64,000 nucleotides of DNA from positions 72,346 through 136,345 of the forward strand of contig JAHDIK010000005.1 of NCBI GenBank assembly GCA_020630795.1. The letters run 5' to 3'. This document shows positions 27,196 through 36,927 of the stretch, in pieces. The DNA is from Colwellia sp. (GTDB taxonomy: Bacteria; Pseudomonadota; Gammaproteobacteria; Enterobacterales; Alteromonadaceae). Numbering within the stretch: position 1 is the stretch's first letter; every line of letters begins with the position of its first letter. Below the pieces are notes generated by a model. That model saw only the letters and a program-made list of their open reading frames with translations. It was not told the DNA's origin and did not search any database. Made by a program: the position numbers and the translations under genes.

Positions 27196-27923
27196 TGAAG
27201 TTTTATCGTCGTTTAACGCCCTTTAAAGCAATTAGCTTTGATTTAGACGATACGCTATATAGTAACTTTCCTATTATGATGGCGACCGATGAAAAAATGG
27301 TCGCTTATTTTGCGTCTATACTGCCGAACTACCTTTCAAATTCAGATCATACCACTACTGTTTATGATGCCCGATTTTGGATGCCTTTTAAAAAACAGGC
27401 ATTAAAAAATAATCCCGAGTTGATACACGATGTAGCTCAAATGCGCGTTGAGAGTTATCAACTTGGTATGACGTCGATGGGAATGTCTAACGCATTGGCG
27501 CGCGAAGTTGCTGTAAAAGCGTTAAAGCATTTTGAAATACACCGTAGTGACTTTGTTGTACCTGAGCATATTCATCGGTTATTAAGCCGGTTAGCTCAAA
27601 AATGGCCTTTAGTAGCCATTAGTAACGGTAATGTGAATACAAATACCATAGGTATTAATCAATATTTTACCTCGGTTTATCATGCTGATTCAGAGAATAA
27701 GCAAAAGCCATTTCCTGATATGTTTGAAAAAGCATGCAAAGCACTCAATATTTTACCCCACGAGCTATTACACGTAGGTGACTGTGGGCGTTCAGATATT
27801 CTGGGTGGAATTCTCGCGGGTTGCCAAACCGCTTGGGTGTCGAGTTACGACGTAGGTAAACCTTTGTCTATTTTGCCAAATATCGAATTATCTAATGTAG
27901 CTGACTTGCAACGCTTGCTATAA
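27195..27923 (+). CDS. yigB: HAD-superfamily phosphatase YigB (FMN/5-amino-6-ribitylamino-uracil phosphate type)
   Basis: The 242-residue protein aligns along its length with E. coli YigB, a flavin-pathway phosphatase acting on 5-amino-6-(5-phospho-ribitylamino)uracil and FMN. HAD motif I is SFDLDDTLYSN, motif II is VAISNGN, motif III is the KPFPDMF lysine and motif IV is HVGDCGRSDILGG. It starts within the DUF484 stop (TAATG) and precedes uvrD by 36 bases, as in E. coli where xerC would sit before it. Confidence 0.93.
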   Translation: MKFYRRLTPFKAISFDLDDTLYSNFPIMMATDEKMVAYFASILPNYLSNSDHTTTVYDARFWMPFKKQALKNNPELIHDVAQMRVESYQLGMTSMGMSNALAREVAVKALKHFEIHRSDFVVPEHIHRLLSRLAQKWPLVAISNGNVNTNTIGINQYFTSVYHADSENKQKPFPDMFEKACKALNILPHELLHVGDCGRSDILGGILAGCQTAWVSSYDVGKPLSILPNIELSNVADLQRLL

Positions 27924-27959
27924 TCTTACTTTTAATCTCCTCAACTGCTTGGCCTTTTT

Positions 27960-30134
27960 ATGGATGTTTCTGAATTACTTGATTCGTTAAACGAAAAACA
28001 ACGTGACGTTGTTGCTGCTCCCTTACAAAACATGTTGGTATTAGCTGGTGCAGGTAGCGGTAAAACACGTGTTCTTGTTCAGCGTATTGCATGGCTAATG
28101 CAGGTTGAAAATGCTTCTCCGCATAGTGTTTTGGCGGTTACCTTTACAAATAAAGCCGCAGCAGAAATGCGTGCTAGGGTTGAACAAACAGTTGGAGGCA
28201 ATACGCATGGCATGTGGATAGGAACATTCCATGGTTTAGCGCATCGACTGTTAAGAATGCACTTTCAAGAAGCTAAGTTACCTCAAGCCTTTCAAGTACT
28301 CGATTCAGATGACCAACTCAGATTAGTTAAACGTATTATTCGGTCGTTGAATATTGATGAAAAGCGCTTTCCACCGAAGCAATTGCAATGGTATATCAAC
28401 GGTAAAAAAGACGAGGGTATTCGTCCACAGCACATTGAAGTTTATGACGATCCAACAGAACACACCTTTGTTAAAGTTTACAAGGGCTATCAAGATGCGT
28501 GCGACCGTTCTGGTTTAGTTGATTTTGCTGAGCTTTTGTTACGTGCACATGAGCTTTGGTTAAATAACCCTGTGTTATTAGAGCATTATCAACAGCGTTT
28601 TAAACATATATTGGTAGACGAATTTCAAGATACTAACGCTATTCAATACGCGTGGTTAAATATTTTAGGCAAAGCGTCTAGTAAGGTCATGATTGTAGGT
28701 GATGACGATCAATCTATTTATGGTTGGCGTGGCGCTAAAATAGAGAATATTCAACGCTTTTTACAAGATTTTGATAATGCTGAAACTATACGACTAGAGC
28801 AAAATTACCGTTCGACAGCAAATATTTTGAATGCAGCAAACCAACTTATTTCAAACAACAACAATAGGTTAGGTAAAGAACTTTGGACAGAAGATAAGTC
28901 AGGCGAAAAAATATCTATCTATACAGCGTTTAATGAAATTGATGAAGCGCGATTTATTTCTGGGCGCATAACTGACTGGAAGAAAAACGACGGTTCGTTA
29001 GACGACGTTGCTATTTTGTATCGTAGCAATGCTCAGTCACGCTTATTAGAAGAAGCGTTACTGCAAAGCAATCTACCGTATCGCATCTACGGCGGTCAGC
29101 GTTTCTTCGAACGTCAGGAAATCAAAGATGCATTAGCTTATATGCGCATTATTAATAATCGAGATGACGACGCGGCGTTTGAGCGTATTATCAATACACC
29201 AACACGGGGAATTGGTAATCAAAGTATTTCAATTGTGAGAGACGCAGCACGCAGTTTAAATGTAACGTTATGGCAAGCATGTCAGCACATGTTAAACAAC
29301 GAAGAGCTGAAAGGTCGTAGCGCTAAAGTAATTAAAAACTTTGTCGACTTAATTGATCAGCTCGAAGACGATTCGTGCAATCTTAACTTAGATCAGCAGG
29401 CAAATTATGTTATTCAACATAGCGGGCTAAAAGCTATGTATCAGGCCGAAAAGGGTGAGCGAGCAGAAGCTAGAATAGAAAACTTAAATGAGCTTGTTAC
29501 CGCTTGTCAAACATATGAAATGGATCCCGAGCTAGAAGAAGAACAAACAAAACTCACCGCATTTTTAACGCATGCAGCATTAGAGTCAGGAGAGTCGCAA
29601 GCAGACGATTACGAACCTGCCGTTCAGCTAATGACGATGCACTCTGCTAAAGGATTAGAGTTTCCATTAGTGTTTATTGCAGGCTTAGAAGAAGGAATGT
29701 TTCCGTCTCAGCAGTCGGTAGAAGAAATAGGACGTTTAGAAGAAGAAAGACGATTGTGTTACGTAGGAATGACACGTGCTATGCATAAGCTATACTTATG
29801 TCATGCGGAAAGTAGACGTTTATACGGTCAGGAAAAATATCATAAACCGAGCCGCTTTTTAAGAGAGCTACCTAACGAGTGTACTGAAGAAATTCGGTTA
29901 CAAAATCAGGTAAGTCGACCTTCAACAAGTGGAAGGTTTTCAAACACTTTCACTACAGAAACATTTGACAACACAGGGTTTTCTCTGGGACAGTCGGTTG
30001 TTCATGCTAAATTTGGCGAAGGCGTTGTTCTTAACTATGAGGGTTCAGGAGCGCAAAGTCGTATTCAAGTAAATTTTGCAGAAGTTGGTAGTAAGTGGCT
30101 TGTTGTTGCCTACGCTAATTTACAAGCACTTTAA
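27960..30134 (+). CDS. uvrD: DNA helicase II UvrD
   Basis: UvrD is a 3'-5' superfamily 1A helicase used in nucleotide excision repair and mismatch repair. The 724-residue protein shows Walker A AGAGSGKTRVLVQRI, motif Ia TFTNKAAAEMRAR, motif II VDEFQDTN, motif III GDDDQSIYGWRGA, motif IV RLEQNYRST, motif V TMHSAKGLEFPLVFIAGLEE and motif VI RRLCYVGMTRA. The C-terminal tail has the Tudor-like segment with VVHAKFGEGVVLN. Length and order are normal. Confidence 0.98.
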   Translation: MDVSELLDSLNEKQRDVVAAPLQNMLVLAGAGSGKTRVLVQRIAWLMQVENASPHSVLAVTFTNKAAAEMRARVEQTVGGNTHGMWIGTFHGLAHRLLRMHFQEAKLPQAFQVLDSDDQLRLVKRIIRSLNIDEKRFPPKQLQWYINGKKDEGIRPQHIEVYDDPTEHTFVKVYKGYQDACDRSGLVDFAELLLRAHELWLNNPVLLEHYQQRFKHILVDEFQDTNAIQYAWLNILGKASSKVMIVGDDDQSIYGWRGAKIENIQRFLQDFDNAETIRLEQNYRSTANILNAANQLISNNNNRLGKELWTEDKSGEKISIYTAFNEIDEARFISGRITDWKKNDGSLDDVAILYRSNAQSRLLEEALLQSNLPYRIYGGQRFFERQEIKDALAYMRIINNRDDDAAFERIINTPTRGIGNQSISIVRDAARSLNVTLWQACQHMLNNEELKGRSAKVIKNFVDLIDQLEDDSCNLNLDQQANYVIQHSGLKAMYQAEKGERAEARIENLNELVTACQTYEMDPELEEEQTKLTAFLTHAALESGESQADDYEPAVQLMTMHSAKGLEFPLVFIAGLEEGMFPSQQSVEEIGRLEEERRLCYVGMTRAMHKLYLCHAESRRLYGQEKYHKPSRFLRELPNECTEEIRLQNQVSRPSTSGRFSNTFTTETFDNTGFSLGQSVVHAKFGEGVVLNYEGSGAQSRIQVNFAEVGSKWLVVAYANLQAL

Positions 30135-30152
30135 TGAAAAGGTCACCGTATT

Positions 30153-31406
30153 ATGTCTAAAAAGTTACTCGTTGTAGAAGACAGTAAACCCATTGCTCGC
30201 GTTATTGAACAAATCGCTAGAGCATTAAATTATGAAGTTACCATCGCGACCAGCTTAAAAGAGGTCGAAACCATTCTTCAAGGTAATACCGAGTTTTTTG
30301 CCGCTACCATTGATTATGCGTTGCCTGATGCAATGGACGGTGAAGCGATCCCTTGTGTGTTATCACACAAAATACCGAGCGTTGTTTTAACCGGGAAAAT
30401 GGACGAACAAACGCGTCAAAAAATTCTAGATCAGCCAGTAATTGATTATATTCCTAAGGAAAATAGCCAAGCGTTTTTGTATTTGAAGCGTATTTTACAT
30501 TGGCAGCTAATTAATAGTTCAAATGGCGTTTTGGTTGTGGATGACTCGTTATCAGCACGAAACCATGTTGTAGAGTTATTAAAACGTAGAAATTTTAATG
30601 TTTATGTTGCTGAAAATGGGCAAGAGGCTCTAGATATTTTAGAAAAACAAAAAGACATTAAACTTGTGATCACTGACTTAGAAATGCCAGTGATGGACGG
30701 TATTACCTTAAGTAATGAGATAAGAAAGAAATATACACGAGACCAATTGTCTATTGTTGGTATTTCTGGTGCAAGTAATGGAATGCATTCTGCGCGATTT
30801 ATTAAAAATGGTGCTGATGACTTCTTGCGCAAACCATTCTGTCCGGAAGAGTTTTATTGTCGTATTACCCAAAATATCGAAAACTTAAGTAATATTGAGC
30901 AAATACAAAAAGCAGCAAACACGGATTATTTAACTGAGTTACCAAATAGACGAGCGTTTTTTACTAACGCTGAGCAGCGTATACCTAAATATATTGAAAA
31001 TAATGTGCCGTATTGTTTAGGCATGCTAGATATTGATTACTTTAAAAAGGTTAATGATACGTTTGGCCACGAAGTTGGTGATCATGTGTTAAAAGTACTC
31101 GCGTTGTATATGAGAAAGCATTTGGGATCTGGTTTGTTAGCGCGCATGGGTGGAGAAGAGTTCTGCGTACTTATGCCAGGTGTTGATGAAGATCAGTTAT
31201 ATAACAAATTAGATGACTTTAGACGCGATATATCAGTTTCGCAGGTCAATCACGACGGACAGCACATTACTTTTACTGTAAGTATTGGTGTGGTTTTCAA
31301 CAGTAAAGAATCACTTGCTAAACAAATGGGTGAGGCTGATACCGCACTCTATGCTGCTAAAGAAAATGGACGAAATCAAATCAGCATTTCGGGTTCAGAC
31401 GAATAG
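30153..31406 (+). CDS. REC-REC-GGDEF response regulator, probable active diguanylate cyclase
   Basis: The 417-residue cytosolic protein has a first receiver domain with Asp54 (TIDYALPD), a second with Asp175 (VITDLEMPVMDG) and a GGDEF domain (about 250-415). The catalytic residues are present: LDIDYFKKVND at about 292-302 and GGEEF at 333-337. There is no RxxD inhibitory site five residues before GGEEF. It is PleD-like in order. It starts 18 bases after uvrD with no partner kinase nearby. A paralogue of the same length frame, but with a ruined active site, lies at 62353-63597. Confidence 0.9.
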   Translation: MSKKLLVVEDSKPIARVIEQIARALNYEVTIATSLKEVETILQGNTEFFAATIDYALPDAMDGEAIPCVLSHKIPSVVLTGKMDEQTRQKILDQPVIDYIPKENSQAFLYLKRILHWQLINSSNGVLVVDDSLSARNHVVELLKRRNFNVYVAENGQEALDILEKQKDIKLVITDLEMPVMDGITLSNEIRKKYTRDQLSIVGISGASNGMHSARFIKNGADDFLRKPFCPEEFYCRITQNIENLSNIEQIQKAANTDYLTELPNRRAFFTNAEQRIPKYIENNVPYCLGMLDIDYFKKVNDTFGHEVGDHVLKVLALYMRKHLGSGLLARMGGEEFCVLMPGVDEDQLYNKLDDFRRDISVSQVNHDGQHITFTVSIGVVFNSKESLAKQMGEADTALYAAKENGRNQISISGSDE

Positions 31407-31415
31407 TATGAATAA

Positions 31416-31448
31416 AGCACTCGTAGTTTAATTCTGTTTGCGAGTGCT
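31416..31448. terminator. Inverted repeat between convergent genes, possible bidirectional terminator
   Basis: AGCACTCG (31416-31423) and CGAGTGCT (31441-31448) are perfect 8-base arms around a 17-base loop between the GGDEF gene and the convergent thioesterase gene. There is no strong T-run on either side, so terminator function is likely but weak. Confidence 0.45.
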
Positions 31449-31451
31449 ATA

Positions 31452-31907
31452 TCAACCTACAATGTACGTACCTGTACCAAATGCAATATGTTCACCTTTT
31501 TCGTTGTGCATTTCCATACGAGCAACGGCAACACGTTTACCACTTCTAATAATTCTAGCCGTAACAATAAACTCTTCGCCTTTACCTGGTCTTAAGTAAT
31601 CTGTTCTTAAATCGATTGTCCCTAGTTTACTCAAGCTTTTGTGCATTATATCAGGCGTGATTTCTTCTAAGCTTTCAATAACATTTGCAGCAGCTACCGC
31701 ACCGCCAGCTAAATCTAAAGCTGCAGCTGTAACACCGCCATGTAGTATTTTGAGTATTGGATTACCAATTAGCTTGTCTTGCCACACAAAACGAACTTCA
31801 GAAACTTCTGCATTAAATTTTGTAATATTCAGCCCTAATAATGTATTAAAAGGCATTTTGTCATTCCAAAACTCAATTACTTGAGAAGAGACATCATTTT
31901 TATTCAT
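31452..31907 (-). CDS. Hotdog-fold acyl-CoA thioesterase, YigI-like
   Basis: The 151-residue protein is a PaaI/YigI-type hotdog thioesterase: MPFNTLLGLNI near the start, GNPILKILHGGVTAAALDLAGG (the HGG-containing active-site helix), a DLRTDYLRPG strand and a final IAFGTGTYIV strand. E. coli YigI hydrolyses medium- and long-chain acyl-CoA; the gene also lies near recQ there. Here it is divergent from recQ. Substrate range is inferred. Confidence 0.82.
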   Translation of the reverse strand: MNKNDVSSQVIEFWNDKMPFNTLLGLNITKFNAEVSEVRFVWQDKLIGNPILKILHGGVTAAALDLAGGAVAAANVIESLEEITPDIMHKSLSKLGTIDLRTDYLRPGKGEEFIVTARIIRSGKRVAVARMEMHNEKGEHIAFGTGTYIVG

Positions 31908-32036
31908 TAACTCATCCGACCTTTAGGTTATTATGATTTAAGAGTAGCAATTAATTACCGTATTAACAAAATAATCCTCTACCCATTCTTATAGCTAGGT
32001 TAAAATAACTAGACTTAAATTATTGTGTGAAAGCTT

Positions 32037-33851
32037 TTGTTAAACGACATTCAATCAAACATATCAACTGATACTTTACTTGATACCCTCAAACACCATT
32101 TCGGCTATAGCTCATTTCGTACAGGGCAAGAAACGATTATTCAAAATTTATTGTCGGGTAAAGATAGTTTGGTGTTGATGCCTACAGGTGGCGGAAAGTC
32201 AATGTGCTATCAGTTGCCTGCAGTGTTACTACCGGGTGTTACAATTGTTGTATCACCGCTCATAGCGTTAATGAAAGATCAAGTTGACGGGCTACTACTG
32301 CAAGGCATCAATGCTGCTTACATTAATTCGAGCATTGATAATGCAAAAATTACTCAAATTATGCAGTCGGCCTATCAAGGTAATATTAAATTACTGTACA
32401 TTGCTCCTGAAAGGCTAAGTAGTTATTACTTTGTGCAAGAGTTTATGCAGTTAAACATTAGTTTGTTTGCCATTGACGAAGCGCATTGTATCTCTCAATG
32501 GGGCCACGATTTTAGACCTGCGTATACAAAATTAAATACCATCAAACAGAACTTTCCGAGTGTACCTGTAATGGCGCTAACCGCTACTGCAGATGTAACT
32601 ACACGCAAAGATATTCTTTCTCAGTTAAATCTTAATCAACCGTATATTCACTTAGATAGTTTTGACCGTCCAAATATTCGATTAACAATGGCGGAAAAAT
32701 ATAATGGCGAGCAACAACTGGTTGGTTATATTAAAAAACGCAAAGATGAAAACGGCATTATTTATTGTAATAGTCGTTGGCAGGTTGAAAAGTTAGCAAA
32801 ATATTTAGCCGGCGCTGGAATTAACTGTGCTGCATACCATGCAGGTATGGAAGTTGATATTAGAAATACCATTCAAGATTCATTTGCCAAAGATAATATT
32901 CAAGTTGTTATTGCAACAATTGCTTTTGGGTTAGGAATTAATAAATCGAACATTAGGTATGTTATTCATTTTGAACCGCCTAAAACCTTAGAATCGTATT
33001 ACCAAGAAATTGGTAGGGCTGGTAGAGATGGATTAGACGCTGAGGCATTGTTTTTATATGACAGCAAAGATGTTGACCGCATAAAAAAGCGAATTAGTGA
33101 AGGAGAGAATGAACAGCGCGTTAATGTGGAATTACAGCGTTTCCAAGCCATGGTTGGCTTTGTAGATGCGCAAACGTGTCGACGACAGGTTGTTCTTAAC
33201 TATTTTGCTGAATACACAGAAACTCGATGCGGAAACTGTGATATTTGCCTTGATCCTCCTAGTCTATTTGACGGCTCTATTGCTGCTCAAAAGGTGTTGT
33301 CATGTGTTTACCGTATTCAACAGCAGGGCGATATTGAATATGTAATTGATGTTCTAAGAGGTGAGCATACAATCGCCATTAAACAGAAAAAGCATGATGA
33401 TGTTTCAACGTTTGGTATTGGAAAAGATAAAACGCCAGGATATTGGTTTGCAATTATTAGACAGCTTATTCATTTGGGGTATCTTCAACAAGATATTTCT
33501 CAACAATCCAGCTTATGTTTAACGGAAGCGTCACGTTCTGTTTTAAAAGCAGAAGAAGCACTGATGTTAGCAACACCTCGACTACAAAATGCGAGCTACT
33601 GGAAACGTCAGAAAGTTACTCAAACCTACGATAGAGCGTTGTTTACTAAGCTGCGCACTTTACGCAAAGAAATAGCTGATGCGGAAGACATTCCGCCGTT
33701 TATCGTGTTTAGTGATGCAACCCTGTCTGAACTTGCGAAGGTTAAACCGCAAAATGATCATCAAATGCTTACAATTAGTGGTATTGGAGATACTAAGCTA
33801 GCGAGATATGGACATCCATTTTTAGAGCTGATTCAGCAGCATAGTGGCTAA
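32037..33851 (+). CDS. recQ: ATP-dependent DNA helicase RecQ
   Basis: RecQ is a 3'-5' helicase of recombination and replication-fork repair. The 604-residue protein has motif 0 [11 protein letters not shown], Walker [20 protein letters not shown] box [17 protein letters not shown], motif [12 protein letters not shown], the zinc cysteines (QTCRRQ and RCGNCDICL) and an HRDC domain (about 520-600). The start must lie after an in-frame TGA at 32028, and TTG at 32037 is the first usable codon; no ATG occurs in frame until deep in the helicase core, so a TTG start is nearly forced. Confidence 0.96.
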   Translation: MLNDIQSNISTDTLLDTLKHHFGYSSFRTGQETIIQNLLSGKDSLVLMPTGGGKSMCYQLPAVLLPGVTIVVSPLIALMKDQVDGLLLQGINAAYINSSIDNAKITQIMQSAYQGNIKLLYIAPERLSSYYFVQEFMQLNISLFAIDEAHCISQWGHDFRPAYTKLNTIKQNFPSVPVMALTATADVTTRKDILSQLNLNQPYIHLDSFDRPNIRLTMAEKYNGEQQLVGYIKKRKDENGIIYCNSRWQVEKLAKYLAGAGINCAAYHAGMEVDIRNTIQDSFAKDNIQVVIATIAFGLGINKSNIRYVIHFEPPKTLESYYQEIGRAGRDGLDAEALFLYDSKDVDRIKKRISEGENEQRVNVELQRFQAMVGFVDAQTCRRQVVLNYFAEYTETRCGNCDICLDPPSLFDGSIAAQKVLSCVYRIQQQGDIEYVIDVLRGEHTIAIKQKKHDDVSTFGIGKDKTPGYWFAIIRQLIHLGYLQQDISQQSSLCLTEASRSVLKAEEALMLATPRLQNASYWKRQKVTQTYDRALFTKLRTLRKEIADAEDIPPFIVFSDATLSELAKVKPQNDHQMLTISGIGDTKLARYGHPFLELIQQHSG

Positions 33852-33870
33852 CTAATAGGTTTATAAATAG

Positions 33871-33895
33871 AAAAAGCGCCAAAAGGCGCTTTTTT
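33871..33895. terminator. Bidirectional terminator between recQ and the cytochrome c gene
   Basis: AAAAAGCGCC (33871-33880), loop AAAA, GGCGCTTTTTT (33885-33895) lies between the convergent recQ and cytochrome genes. The A and T runs on both sides let it serve both. Confidence 0.9.
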
Positions 33896-33912
33896 AACGG
33901 CTAACGTAAACG

Positions 33913-34212
33913 TTACTTTAAGCTAGCGTAATACGCTGATATGTTAGCGATGTCTGCGTCAGATAAACCCATTGCCATTGGAGCCATTACAGGATCTTTA
34001 CGAGCACCAGACTTAAAGTCTTTAAGCTGTTTAGCAAGGTAAGCTGCTTTTTGGCCTGCTAAGTTCGGGTACATTGGAACTGCCGAAACACCCATTGCAC
34101 CATGACATGCAGCACACATAGCTGTTTTTGTTTTACCTGCGGCGATATCTCCGGCAAAAACTGGAGAAGCCATTAATGCTGTTAAAGCAACAGCCATAGT
34201 CATTCTTTTCAT
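33913..34212 (-). CDS. Periplasmic c-type cytochrome (single haem, c553/c4-like)
   Basis: The 99-residue protein has a cleavable signal peptide (residues 1-20, ending PVFAGD) and one haem-binding motif CAACH at about 33-37. The distal methionine is probably in the [12 protein letters not shown] segment. It resembles one half of cytochrome c4 or the small c553 family, which pass electrons in the periplasm to terminal oxidases or peroxidases. It is a single gene with its own terminator, with recQ convergent. Confidence 0.9.
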   Translation of the reverse strand: MKRMTMAVALTALMASPVFAGDIAAGKTKTAMCAACHGAMGVSAVPMYPNLAGQKAAYLAKQLKDFKSGARKDPVMAPMAMGLSDADIANISAYYASLK

Positions 34213-34387
34213 GGATTTATCTCTCTTAAATTATTAATACTGGTAACTAGACTACAACGATTATAGGGAAAAATACATCAATTGTCGTCGATTTTTTAAT
34301 AACAACATTAAAAATATGGGTATATTTAACTGCTTGAGCCATATAAAATGATAATGCTTATTATTCAATTATATAAATGAAAAACCA

Positions 34388-34702
34388 ATGCTAAATACGT
34401 GCGCTATAAAGACAGCAGAAATTGTTAGTTACAACAGCCTTCAAGTGATATTTGTCGCAGATTGGTATCAAGAAAACATCGTAAATTTAACTGAAAAGTT
34501 GTTTCAGAAACTTGATCACTGTCAAATAACTGAGAGAGTTTCTGGAGCAGATAAAGAATATGTTCGCTTTAACTGGAATAATGGCGCGTTTATTGTCAAT
34601 TTTGAGTGTTATAGTCAGTCTTGCTGGATAGAAAATGAAGTAGAAACAGAGGATTGTGAAGCTCACTTAAAAAAAATACGGGATTATTTAGTAAATAATT
34701 AA
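34388..34702 (+). CDS. DUF3630 family protein
   Basis: The 104-residue cytosolic protein matches what I recall of DUF3630, a small family confined to Alteromonadales and Vibrionales. Features are a mid-protein FNWNNGAFIVNFECYSQSCW segment and a charged C-terminal helix. No function is known. It stands between the cytochrome gene (divergent) and the GAF-GGDEF gene (127 bases downstream, same direction). Confidence 0.7.
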   Translation: MLNTCAIKTAEIVSYNSLQVIFVADWYQENIVNLTEKLFQKLDHCQITERVSGADKEYVRFNWNNGAFIVNFECYSQSCWIENEVETEDCEAHLKKIRDYLVNN

Positions 34703-34829
34703 AACTGTTTTTTCTTTATTACGAATAGTGTCTATACTTTTTGTTGTTTTATAAATTATGCAAAAGCATAACATTGATTAATATAACGGATAATTAAATC
34801 AGAATAATGAATAGTAGGAGCAGCTAGTA

Positions 34830-36434
34830 GTGAAGCTGCAACACAAGATTATATTGTTACCAATCAGCATTATCATGGTTATTTTCATGATTTGCATGGT
34901 AAGTATTGAATACCACTTAAAGAGATTGCTTCAAGAACGGTTTGAAAATGAACTGGGCACTATCGCGTCTTTTTCTTTGTCAGCCGTTGAGCTTGTTAGT
35001 TACGACTTCGATGTTAATTCTTTAGATTCCTCCTTTGATCTTTTAGCCGATCGCATTAGTAAAGCAAGTAATGCTCGAATTAGTTACTTAACTTATAAAG
35101 GTGTGTTGATAGGTGATTCAGAGTTAACATTTTCAGAGATTTTATCCTCACCGCCTCTTATTGAGCGTAAAGAAGTGATAGATGCCATCAATAACGGTAA
35201 CGGAACCGTAAAACGATATAGCCACCTAAACCAAAAAGAAACGGTTTATTTTGCCGTGTACAATGAAAAATCAGGCTTTATCGCACGAGTTTCAATGCCT
35301 GAGCATTCATTTGATAGCACTATTGTGAACCTTAGATTAAATTTTATTTTCATTATTTTGGCAACTATTGCTTGTATTGCCTTGCTTGGGTGGTTCTCTA
35401 TTAATCTAATTAAAAAGTCAGTTAAAAAAGAACGTGATAGGCAAGAAGTTCGAATCGTTAATCGCACGCGTGAAATTACGTATATGCAAACTATGACCAC
35501 GTTATTAAACGGTGCTGAACATTTAGAAGAATCCGCCCATATTTTGACTAATATTATGCCTAAACTGCTACCCAACTGCAGCGGCGCTATTTCTTTATTA
35601 GAAAATAATGAAACGGCCTACGAGTTAACACATTGGGGAGACAATTGGCCAAAAGAAGTGTCTTTATTACCCACACAATGTTGGTTAAAGAGTACATCGA
35701 ATCACGCTGATACAGAAACAGAATTTTGTACTAAAGAAGGTAATATTCTCTGCGTTAAACTTGTTAATAATAAAGAGTGTTTAGGGTCACTCCATTTAAT
35801 CGCATCATCAGGAAATGTTGATGACAATTTCAAACATCATGTCGATGAAATTGCAAAACAAATCAGCAGCGCATTATCTAATCTCATTTTAAAAGAGCGC
35901 TTAAAAAACGAAGCGACTCGGGACCCTTTAACAAATTTATACAATCGACGTTTCATGCTTGAGACATTTAAACAATCACTCAATAGAACTGAGCGTCATA
36001 AAGGGCATTTAGCTGTTTTACTTATCGATCTTGATCACTTTAAGTCTTTCAATGATGAATTTGGGCATGATGCTGGAGATATGGTGTTGTCTGAAGTCGC
36101 TAAATTATTTCAAACCAATTTACGATTAGAAGATATTGCGTGTAGATACGGCGGCGAAGAGTTTTGTGTTATATGCCCTGATACAGGGTTGAAAGACGCG
36201 TTTTTACTGGCTGAAAAGCTTAGAGAGCGAATAAATAAAGCAGTACTTACTTATAAGAATAAAACTCTATCTGCTATTACGATGTCTATTGGTATTTCAG
36301 TATTTCCAAATCATGGTGCTACAACGTCAGAACTTATCGCAGAAGCTGATAAAGCATTATATAAAGCAAAAAGAAATGGTAGAAATTGTACCGTAGTTGC
36401 AAATTCAGGTTCTCAGTATCAGAAACAAAAATAG
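34830..36434 (+). CDS. Membrane-bound GAF-GGDEF diguanylate cyclase
   Basis: The 534-residue protein has a membrane span (about 7-26), a periplasmic sensor region (about 30-168), a second span (about 170-192), a short coil, a GAF-like domain (about 215-350) and a GGDEF domain (about 360-525). The active site is intact: LIDLDHFKSFND at about 398-409 and GGEEF at 441-445. A RLED inhibitory I-site (432-435) lies exactly five residues upstream, so product feedback is expected. It starts with GTG at 34830, chosen because TAGGAG at 34815-34820 gives a good ribosome site. The sensed signal is unknown. Confidence 0.9.
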   Translation: MKLQHKIILLPISIIMVIFMICMVSIEYHLKRLLQERFENELGTIASFSLSAVELVSYDFDVNSLDSSFDLLADRISKASNARISYLTYKGVLIGDSELTFSEILSSPPLIERKEVIDAINNGNGTVKRYSHLNQKETVYFAVYNEKSGFIARVSMPEHSFDSTIVNLRLNFIFIILATIACIALLGWFSINLIKKSVKKERDRQEVRIVNRTREITYMQTMTTLLNGAEHLEESAHILTNIMPKLLPNCSGAISLLENNETAYELTHWGDNWPKEVSLLPTQCWLKSTSNHADTETEFCTKEGNILCVKLVNNKECLGSLHLIASSGNVDDNFKHHVDEIAKQISSALSNLILKERLKNEATRDPLTNLYNRRFMLETFKQSLNRTERHKGHLAVLLIDLDHFKSFNDEFGHDAGDMVLSEVAKLFQTNLRLEDIACRYGGEEFCVICPDTGLKDAFLLAEKLRERINKAVLTYKNKTLSAITMSIGISVFPNHGATTSELIAEADKALYKAKRNGRNCTVVANSGSQYQKQK

Positions 36435-36464
36435 TCAAATGTTACTCGTCAGTTATATGTAGTT

Positions 36465-36920
36465 ATGGATAAAATATTTATTAGTGCTTGTTTACTCGGC
36501 GAGAACGTTCGTTATGACGGTAAGCATCAGAAATTATCAGAAAAGATAGTACTTCAATGGCGAAAAGAAGGGAGGCTTGTTGGTGGTTGCCCTGAATGTT
36601 TAGGAGGTTTACCCGTTCCACGTGATCCCGCTGAAATTGATAGCAATTCAAAACAAGTTATCACGGTAAACGGAGAAAATGTAACGTTGCCATTTATGAC
36701 AGGAGCTCAAAAGGCGTTAGATTTGTGTGAAAAAGAAAATATTAAATTTGCACTGTTAAAGGAATCTAGTCCGTCTTGTGGTAGTAATAATATTTATGAT
36801 GGGTCGTTTTCAACACGCAAGATAACAGGCGAAGGAGTTACAGCTGCACTTTTGACCAGAAATGGAATACGTGTATTTTCAGAAAATACAATCAATGAAT
36901 TAGCTCAACTTATTCGATAA
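36465..36920 (+). CDS. DUF523 family protein
   Basis: The 151-residue protein has the DUF523 marks: ISACLLGENVRYDG at the start, GGCPECLGGLPVPRDPAEI in the middle and ALLKESSPSCGSNNIYDG, with several conserved cysteines that may bind metal. No function is proven for this family. It follows the GAF-GGDEF gene by 30 bases and is convergent with the riboswitch-controlled GGDEF gene, whose stop is 7 bases away. Confidence 0.88.
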   Translation: MDKIFISACLLGENVRYDGKHQKLSEKIVLQWRKEGRLVGGCPECLGGLPVPRDPAEIDSNSKQVITVNGENVTLPFMTGAQKALDLCEKENIKFALLKESSPSCGSNNIYDGSFSTRKITGEGVTAALLTRNGIRVFSENTINELAQLIR

Positions 36921-36927
36921 CGGTCGT

